The position numbers and the translations under genes were made by a program. A stretch of DNA of 18,951 bases. Origin: CAYOCE01 sp964402405 (lineage in GTDB: Bacteria; Pseudomonadota; Alphaproteobacteria; UBA7879). The stretch is from assembly GCA_964402405.1 (NCBI GenBank), contig CAYOCE010000025.1:1-18951 (forward strand), read 5' to 3'. Positions 14,230 to 18,951 of the stretch are shown here, in pieces. Positions within the stretch are counted from its first letter, which is position 1; each line of letters starts with the position of its first letter. Below the pieces are notes generated by a model. That model searched no databases and was not told the DNA's origin. It saw only the letters and a list, made by a program, of their open reading frames with translations.

Positions 14230-14760
14230 GTGAAAAAAATTTATATTCTCAATATAGTTATGTACGTACTCATGTTGGGCAATGCATCAGCATGCGGGTG
14301 TGGGCTATCAAATAATGGTGGAGATCCTGATCTCTATACTAAAAACAACGTATTTTATAAAATGATCCATGGAGAAATTCCCTGTAAAAAGATTTACGAA
14401 GATAAAGATGTACTTGCGTTTCATGATGATCATCCCCTGGCAAAAGTTCATGTCTTAGTGGTTCCAAAAAGGGAGTATAGATCCTTTAACAGTTTTGTAG
14501 CCAAGGCAAAACCTAAAGAAATTGCCCATTTCATGAAAGTCATTCAAAAAATCGCCAAGGATTTGGGATTGGACAAAACGGGATATCGCTTGATCACCAA
14601 TCATGGCCGAGATGCAGATCAAGAAGTCCCCCATTTTCATGTTCATTTATTGGGGGGAAATCATCTGGGATATATGGGGAAATGTAAAGAAAATGCCCCT
14701 CAACCCATCAATCCAGGCGCGATAACAAGTATAGAAAATGACGAAATTTTGGAATTGTAA
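14230..14760 (+). CDS. HIT-family protein with N-terminal export signal
   Basis: Histidine-triad proteins hydrolyse or bind nucleotide phosphoramidates and related compounds and are normally cytoplasmic. The 176 aa product has a complete HINT-type domain. It runs from FYKMIHGEIPCKKIYEDKDVLAFHDDHPLAKVHVLVVPK (split: about 42-63 and 64-80) to the triad H135-F-H137-V-H139-LLGG. Ahead of it is an extra N-terminus of about 38 residues starting KKIYILNIVMYVLMLGNASA-CGCG, a typical signal peptide. C22 might be lipidated, but the -3 residue (A) is not a standard lipobox. The start is GTG at 14230 (GGCGGGG just upstream) or ATG at 14260, which would keep only a shortened leader. The gene stands alone between the RNA locus and a REP-like repeat. 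Confidence 0.85.
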   Translation: MKKIYILNIVMYVLMLGNASACGCGLSNNGGDPDLYTKNNVFYKMIHGEIPCKKIYEDKDVLAFHDDHPLAKVHVLVVPKREYRSFNSFVAKAKPKEIAHFMKVIQKIAKDLGLDKTGYRLITNHGRDADQEVPHFHVHLLGGNHLGYMGKCKENAPQPINPGAITSIENDEILEL

Positions 14761-14767
14761 TTTGAAA

Positions 14768-14860
14768 TGGTCTTTAGCCCACCCCGTTGAAAAACGGGGT
14801 CCAAGTACCTTGAATAGTATTCCGGAGCTCTTGGATCCCGGCTTTCGCCGGGATGGTCCT
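14768..14860. repeat. Composite REP-like palindromic repeat (copy 4)
   Basis: TGGTCTTTAGCCCACCCCG...CGGGGTCCAAG (14768-14805) is followed by the inverted unit CTTGGATCCCGG...CCGGGATGGTCC (about 14829-14860). The arrangement is the same as at 6291-6395. It begins seven bases after the HIT gene stop. Translated, it gives the spurious PAKAGIQ/ESRDP-type peptides familiar from other alphaproteobacterial repeats. Confidence 0.8.
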
Positions 14861-14893
14861 GGAGGGATTCGGGAAAATAGGAAAAAAGAATAA

Positions 14894-15790
14894 ATGGAAA
14901 ATAACCCACGTTACATCATAGTCGGACTGATTGTCGTTATTTCGATCATTAGCGCTGTGCTGTTCAGCTTTTGGATCCATGCAACCCATCGCTCAAGCAA
15001 CATGATGCTCTGTGATATTTACTTTGCGCAAGGCGTAAGTGGCCTGATCATTGGTAGTCCTGTTAAATACCAAGGATTGCTTGTGGGATCTGTGGATTCC
15101 TTGGACTTAGATCCTGAAAATCCAGATAAAATTCGGGTTCGAGTTCATATTGATAGGGACGTCCCCCTCAGGGAAGGTAGCTTTGCATCCCTTTCTATCA
15201 CAGGGATTTCCGGGGACACCTATGTTCAGATTAGCGCTGCTCAAATGGATAAACCAAAGCTAAAACCGCTTCCTGGGAATGAAATCATCGTTATTCCATC
15301 TTCATCTTCTATTTTAGAAAAATTAATGGACAGGGCCCCCCAAGTTCTGGACAGCATCTTAGAGGCAACCAATCGCATGCAATTGGTTTTTGATCAAAAG
15401 AATCGCGAGCATTTGACGAGCATTTTAGAAAATGTTGAAACCTTTAGTTCCTCTCTGGCAAATAAAGCCAAAGGTTTTGAGGACATTATTGATCATACAA
15501 ACAGCCTGATCCCAGTGGTAGAAAATAGTGTTTTGACCATGAAGGCAACAGTCAAGAAGACAGGGAAATCTGTTGATCAACTAACGGGTGAAGTAACTGA
15601 TATGATAAAAGAAAATCGTGTTCCCCTTCATAATTTTACAACAGGAGGGCTCTATGAAATATCCCGATTGATTTCTGAATTTAGAAAAACATTGGATTCT
15701 TTTGATTTGTTTATGGGAGATATTTCCAGCAAATTGAATCGATTAATGCCTGATAATACCCAAGGGGAGTATAAATTAAATGAAGCATAA
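14894..15790 (+). CDS. MlaD-like MCE-domain lipid-transport protein
   Basis: MCE proteins form periplasmic rings that carry lipids between the membranes as part of an ABC transporter. The 298 aa product has one N-terminal membrane helix (about 7-28) and a single MCE domain (about 36-118, with QGVSGLIIGSPVKYQGLLVGSVDSL split at 46-70 and ISGDTYVQI at 105-113). A long helical region follows (about 135-285). This is the MlaD/PqiB-like layout with one MCE copy. The next gene, a PqiC-like lipoprotein, overlaps by 11 bp. The ATPase and permease that usually precede it are not in the window. The Shine-Dalgarno is weak (AGGA about 12 nt away). Confidence 0.9.
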   Translation: MENNPRYIIVGLIVVISIISAVLFSFWIHATHRSSNMMLCDIYFAQGVSGLIIGSPVKYQGLLVGSVDSLDLDPENPDKIRVRVHIDRDVPLREGSFASLSITGISGDTYVQISAAQMDKPKLKPLPGNEIIVIPSSSSILEKLMDRAPQVLDSILEATNRMQLVFDQKNREHLTSILENVETFSSSLANKAKGFEDIIDHTNSLIPVVENSVLTMKATVKKTGKSVDQLTGEVTDMIKENRVPLHNFTTGGLYEISRLISEFRKTLDSFDLFMGDISSKLNRLMPDNTQGEYKLNEA

Positions 15791-16409
15791 TCTTTTAAAT
15801 CGACTTACTCTTTTGACATGCTTTCTTTTGGGGGGATGTGTTAGCTTATTCCCTGAGAACCCTCAAAAAACGGATACTTTATTATTATCTGTTGGCCATC
15901 AGAAAATAACAGATATCCCCGCGGTTTCCTGGCAACTAACCATTCTAGAACCCACCACCTCTACAGGCTTGGATACGGACCGAGTGATGGTAAAACGGGA
16001 TGCTTATCGCGTGTCCTATGTGGCGGATGTACATTGGCCAAATGTATTACCCGTTGTGGTGCAGGATTTATTGTTGGATGCTTTAGTAGGGTCCCAAAGA
16101 ATCAAGGGGATCAGCAAATCCGATGGGACAATCAAGGCAGACTATGCTCTGAAAACGGAAATTCAAAAATTTGAATTACAAGAATCCGGAGAAAAGTCGC
16201 CCCCCACTGTCTATGTGGATTTTTTATTTCAATTGATCAAAGTATCAAACCAGGAAGTAGTGTCCATGAAACATGTGCGAGCCTTAAAACATGCAGAGGC
16301 AAAAAATCCTGAGTCCGTCGTCACTGCCTTCAATGCCGCCCTCACTGACAGTTTTGAGCAAATGGTCACATGGATTTTGATGGCGGGGGATAGTTCTTCG
16401 AGGGGTTGA
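15780..16409 (+). CDS. PqiC-like ABC-transport auxiliary lipoprotein
   Basis: The 209 aa product starts MKHNLLNRLTLLTCFLLGGC with a clear lipobox (LGGC, lipid-bearing Cys20). It then has the pattern of the ABC-type transport auxiliary (PqiC/DUF330-like) family: a WQLTILEPTTSTGLDTDRVMVKR segment (about 50-72), YVADVHWPNVLPVVVQDLLLDAL, then DYALKTEIQKFEL and VYVDFLFQLI. It is probably the outer-membrane partner of the adjacent MCE protein. Its ATG overlaps the upstream stop by 11 bp, so translation is likely coupled. Family assignment rests on pattern and neighbour rather than catalytic residues. Confidence 0.85.
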   Translation: MKHNLLNRLTLLTCFLLGGCVSLFPENPQKTDTLLLSVGHQKITDIPAVSWQLTILEPTTSTGLDTDRVMVKRDAYRVSYVADVHWPNVLPVVVQDLLLDALVGSQRIKGISKSDGTIKADYALKTEIQKFELQESGEKSPPTVYVDFLFQLIKVSNQEVVSMKHVRALKHAEAKNPESVVTAFNAALTDSFEQMVTWILMAGDSSSRG

Positions 16410-16425
16410 ATTTAGTAAGTCTTTT

Positions 16426-16454
16426 TTTACTTTCCTTATAAAAAATGCTATGCT
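16426..16454 (+). promoter_or_regulatory. Promoter candidate of the DUF4143 ATPase gene
   Basis: -35 TTTACT (16426-16431), a 17-bp spacer and -10 TATGCT (16449-16454) each match consensus in four of six positions. Transcription would begin near 16461, inside the first of three dyads, so a protein bound there should block initiation. Confidence 0.5.
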
Positions 16455-16455
16455 A

Positions 16456-16538
16456 TCCGTATTACTAGTACGGAAAAATTGTATTTTTCCGTAGTGATGA
16501 TGCGGAATACTACAAGTTTTCCGTAGTAGCGGTACGGA
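16456..16538. promoter_or_regulatory. Three-dyad operator array, 32-bp period
   Basis: Three 19-bp dyads TCCGTA-N7-TACGGA lie at 16456-16474, 16488-16506 (one mismatch, TGCGGA) and 16520-16538, starting exactly 32 bp apart. They begin just after the -10 candidate and end 18 bp before the ATPase ATG. The region between the first two can also fold as TACGGAAAAAT-TGT-ATTTTTCCGTA (16469-16493), an 11-bp hairpin. Spacers and centres differ while half-sites are kept, which favours a protein-binding array over a simple tandem repeat. Confidence 0.7.
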
Positions 16539-16556
16539 TAACTAAGGAATTTTAAG

Positions 16557-17723
16557 ATGCATTATGCGAAACGATTTTATCCTCTTCCCTTCCCCAAGGG
16601 GCAAACAATCATTTTGTTAGGTCCCAGAAAGACAGGAAAAACAACCTTTTTAAAACATCGATTTCCCGATAGCCTCTATATTGATTTATTACAATCCGAG
16701 GTTGCCCGCAAATATTCAGCTCAACCTGAACGGTTGCGTCAAGAGTTGCTCCTGATTAAAGAAGAGCAAAAAGCCCATCCTATTATTATTGACGAGGTTC
16801 AGCTTATCCCTGCCCTATTGAATGAAATTCATTGGCTCATTGAAAACGCAGGATTATATTTTATTTTGTGTGGGTCAAGCACACGGAAATTACGGGCAGC
16901 AGGGGTGAATTTACTTGGGGGACGGGCATGGACATACATGTTTTTTCCTTTTGTTTACCCAGAATTGTCGCCCTACGATCTGATGCGTGTCTTGGAACGA
17001 GGAACCATCCCCAGTCACTACCTTTCCCAAGAATATAAAAAACATTTAGAGGCCTACATCTATGACTATCTAACCCTGGAAATTCAACATGAGGGGTTAG
17101 TTCGTAGCTTGCCCGCCTTTCAGCATTTTTTAGAAGTCGCCGCATTCTCCAGCGGAGAGCTCGTTAATTATGCCAACATTGCCCGCGAAGCAGGTGTAGG
17201 GGAAAAAACGATCCGAGCCTATTTTGATATTTTGGAAGATAGTTTGGTGGGGTATCGATTGCTCCCTTTCTCTCATAAACAAAAGCGGGAGATTATTTTT
17301 AAAGCCCCTAAATTTTATTTTTTTGATGTAGGGATCACTAATACCTTAAAAAGAAATAGAGAGTCCACTCAATGGGCGGAAAACAAAGGTCATATTCTTG
17401 AATCTTACATCTTTCAAGAATTAAACGCCTATAGATTGTTGCAAGAAGAAAAGAAAACCCTAAACTTTTGGCGAACCACAACAGGGTTAGAAGTAGATTT
17501 TATCTTAGATCAAAGAATCGCCATTGAGGTTAAAAACAGCTCTAATATTCATACATCTGATCTAAAAGGTCTCATAGCCTTTGCAGAGGAGCATAATCCA
17601 AAAGAATTGATTGTTGTATGCAATGAAGAAATTCCAAGATTAATCTCTCACAAAGGCTATGATATCAAAATTTTTAACGTGGCAGCGTTCTTGGAACGTT
17701 TATGGAATAACGAGTTTATATAA
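16557..17723 (+). CDS. AAA ATPase with C-terminal DUF4143 domain
   Basis: The 388 aa product has an N-terminal AAA_14-type domain: Walker A GPRKTGKTT at 22-30, Walker B IIIDEVQ at 76-82 and CGSS at 105-108. A winged-helix-like region follows (about 195-235, NIAREAGVGEKTIRAYFDIL). The C-terminal DUF4143 part shows a PD-(D/E)XK-like pattern: GHILESY (E282), GLEVDFIL (D314) and AIEVK (E324, K326). Members are abundant in symbionts and archaea, and their function is not settled. The ATG at 16557 has AAGGA 8 nt upstream. The gene sits behind the three-dyad array and ends 7 bp from the convergent bamF gene. It looks intact. Confidence 0.9.
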   Translation: MHYAKRFYPLPFPKGQTIILLGPRKTGKTTFLKHRFPDSLYIDLLQSEVARKYSAQPERLRQELLLIKEEQKAHPIIIDEVQLIPALLNEIHWLIENAGLYFILCGSSTRKLRAAGVNLLGGRAWTYMFFPFVYPELSPYDLMRVLERGTIPSHYLSQEYKKHLEAYIYDYLTLEIQHEGLVRSLPAFQHFLEVAAFSSGELVNYANIAREAGVGEKTIRAYFDILEDSLVGYRLLPFSHKQKREIIFKAPKFYFFDVGITNTLKRNRESTQWAENKGHILESYIFQELNAYRLLQEEKKTLNFWRTTTGLEVDFILDQRIAIEVKNSSNIHTSDLKGLIAFAEEHNPKELIVVCNEEIPRLISHKGYDIKIFNVAAFLERLWNNEFI

Positions 17724-17730
17724 ACAAACG

Positions 17731-18213
17731 CTACGCCTGATCCGTATCCTTTATTCTCTTTTCTTTGGTGGGATCTAGGGTTTCATTGTTTTCTGCGCTT
17801 TTCTTGGCCAACGTTGACATGAAGCTAGCTGTTGGCGGAGGCGGGGTGGTGGTTTGTTCTTCCACCAACAAATCCCGGATATCTTCATTACGTTCCTCAG
17901 CATGAACCTCTTTTAAGAATTCTATTTCAGCCTGACTTTTTTCCTTTGGAGAGGATGATTGAGAGACTGACGTTTTTTGTATTCCCAGAACTTTTTTGGT
18001 ACTATCCTGCGGACGAGGAGCACCGGGACGGGGGGGTCTTATGTTATAATCAGCAGGCGGCATCTCGAGGGGCGCGCGAGACATTACCTCAAATTCATCT
18101 GGGGCTTCGCGACTAAGGCCTAATTTATCTTTAACCGTGTCACAACTGGTTAAAAACAATAGACCTAGCAAGGATCCATATGCTGTAGCTTTTTTCCTTA
18201 GCTGATTTTTCAT
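17731..18213 (-). CDS. BamF-like DUF3035 lipoprotein
   Basis: The 160 aa precursor has the lipobox LTSC (Cys24) after a hydrophobic leader. It also has the conserved DUF3035 block DEFEVMSRAPLEMPPADYNI, RPPRPGAPRP at about 39-68. In Caulobacter this family (BamF) is a subunit of the BAM complex that inserts outer-membrane proteins. The rest is low-complexity and charged with a proline run (TTTPPPPT), so probably disordered. It lies 8 bp downstream of lspA, a pairing conserved in many alphaproteobacteria. Ribosome-site support is weak, so it may depend on coupling with lspA. Confidence 0.85.
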   Translation of the reverse strand: MKNQLRKKATAYGSLLGLLFLTSCDTVKDKLGLSREAPDEFEVMSRAPLEMPPADYNIRPPRPGAPRPQDSTKKVLGIQKTSVSQSSSPKEKSQAEIEFLKEVHAEERNEDIRDLLVEEQTTTPPPPTASFMSTLAKKSAENNETLDPTKEKRIKDTDQA

Positions 18214-18221
18214 TCTTTTTC

Positions 18222-18716
18222 TTAATCCTTTTTTCTAAATGATTCACAAAATTGCTGCCATATCAATAGCCCGACTCCCACTACAATCGCGCTATCTGCC
18301 ACATTAAAGGCGGGCCAATAATGGGGACCCCAGTGGAAATACAAGAAATCCACAACGGCCTCTAGGCGCACACGATCAATCATATTACCGAGCGCCCCCC
18401 CTAAAATCAGGGACAAACCCACCATATTCCAAAAACTTTTTTCTGTCAAAACCCATACGCCAAGGCCCAGAATAATAAGGCTGGAAATCACCGTCACCCC
18501 CCAAAATACAAGAGGCCCCATGTGACTGAGCAATCCAAAACTAACGCCTTTGTTATAGACTAATACCAGATCAAAAAAGAACGTCACCAGGACTTTTGCA
18601 TGGGGATCAGCGGCAAAAAAATCCATGACCCAAAGTTTCGTCAGTTGATCCAACGCCATGACAGCAATAAGAATGGAGAGGATTAAGGGTAATTTTTTTA
18701 TGTTCATTTTAAGCAT
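18222..18716 (-). CDS. lspA: LspA, lipoprotein signal peptidase II
   Basis: LspA is an inner-membrane aspartyl protease that removes signal peptides of diacylglyceryl-modified prolipoproteins. The 164 aa product has four predicted membrane helices and the family motifs: DQLTK at 23-27, YNKGVSFGLL at 54-63, NMIDR with catalytic D114, and FNVADS with catalytic D141. Its start (ATG at 18716) overlaps the 3' end of the upstream Rpn-type gene by 13 bp. At least three proteins in this window (the 65 aa lipoprotein, the PqiC-like protein and BamF) are expected substrates. Confidence 0.96.
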   Translation of the reverse strand: MLKMNIKKLPLILSILIAVMALDQLTKLWVMDFFAADPHAKVLVTFFFDLVLVYNKGVSFGLLSHMGPLVFWGVTVISSLIILGLGVWVLTEKSFWNMVGLSLILGGALGNMIDRVRLEAVVDFLYFHWGPHYWPAFNVADSAIVVGVGLLIWQQFCESFRKKD

Positions 18717-18951
18717 TTAATTTCCGATGTTGATAATCCAGTAGCCTTAGAAATAGCATCAATAGGAACACCTTGCAAAACTAATTGACGAGCGATTTCT
18801 TTCTTTCCTTCCAAAATTCCCTCAGCCTTTCCTTCCGCTTTTCCTTCAGCCATTCCCTCCGCTTTTCCCTCATCAAAAGCCTCTTCTCGACCATCGCGAT
18901 CTGCTTGGGTTTTCATGTCAACGGACATATACATTCTTGCCTCATCTGGGG
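18704..18951 (-). CDS. C-terminal end of an Rpn-family PD-(D/E)XK nuclease/transposase-like protein (cut by window edge)
   Basis: The frame is open to the right edge, and the residues before the first ATG (PDEAR) read on in frame, so this is the 3' part of a longer gene. Visible are a repeat of EGKAEGMAEGKAEG type (about five units) and the tail KEIARQLVLQGVPIDAISKATGLSTSEIK. That end is characteristic of Rpn (recombination-promoting nuclease / PDDEXK transposase-like) proteins. The nuclease domain is outside the window. The stop lies inside the lspA start region (13-bp overlap). The ATG at 18934 could be taken for a complete small gene, but the family pattern argues against this. Confidence 0.75.
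   Translation of the reverse strand, partial: PDEARMYMSVDMKTQADRDGREEAFDEGKAEGMAEGKAEGKAEGILEGKKEIARQLVLQGVPIDAISKATGLSTSEIKCLK

Noticed and set aside
14700..14989. Minus-strand ORFs of about 70 codons after the HIT gene
   Set aside because: They are translations of the REP-like repeat (ESRDP and PAKAGIQ-type peptides), a known source of false gene calls.
16456..16538. Short CRISPR-like array (three 32-bp-spaced repeats)
   Set aside because: Only the 6-bp half-sites are conserved and the units are dyads, not identical repeats with variable spacers; no cas genes are nearby.
18704..18934. Complete 76 aa gene starting at the ATG at 18934
   Set aside because: The frame continues upstream to the window edge with Rpn-like residues, and the visible sequence matches only the C-terminal tail of that family.

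Overview
The window reads as a chromosomal segment of a low-GC alphaproteobacterium. Several gene families here are characteristic of that class: a BamF/DUF3035 lipoprotein next to lspA, a DUF2066 secreted protein, an alphaproteobacterial-type FtsL, and an MCE protein paired with a PqiC-like lipoprotein. A/T-rich codon use, dispersed REP-like palindromes, an Rpn-family tail and a DUF4143 ATPase fit an intracellular or protist-associated lineage such as Holosporales. That placement is inference, not something the sequence proves.

Region 1 (1-4243, minus strand) is the start of the division and cell-wall cluster, in the order mraZ, rsmH, ftsL, ftsI, murE. murE is cut by the left edge. Upstream of mraZ lies a MraZ operator array: four TGGG boxes exactly 10 bp apart plus one further box, with a TTGACA -35 candidate inside it.

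Region 2 (4244-8907, minus strand) holds an unrecognised cysteine-rich secreted protein, a DUF2066 protein, a small lipoprotein that may be translated from a leaderless mRNA, and ftsK.

Region 3 (8908-9880) has no credible gene. It contains REP-like hairpins and GTAGCG palindromes.

Region 4 (9881-13670, minus strand) holds cysS with its own good promoter, a tandem pair of paralogous small membrane/coiled-coil proteins, and an ABC-F ATPase.

Region 5 (13671-14229) has no ORF. It does have ordered hairpins and a textbook intrinsic terminator on the plus strand, so it probably encodes an unassigned structured RNA.

Region 6 (14230-17723, plus strand) holds a HIT-family protein with an export signal, a MlaD-like MCE protein overlapping a PqiC-like lipoprotein (their ATPase and permease are absent here), and an AAA/DUF4143 ATPase. 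Three 19-bp dyads at an exact 32-bp period precede the ATPase.

Region 7 (17731-18951, minus strand) holds the 3' end of an Rpn-family gene, lspA and bamF.

Most of the genes serve the envelope: peptidoglycan synthesis and division (mur/fts), lipoprotein maturation (lspA), outer-membrane assembly (bamF) and lipid transport (mlaD-like). The least explained parts are the plus-strand RNA locus, the triple-dyad operator with its ATPase, the tandem small proteins, and the two exported proteins (cysteine-rich and HIT).
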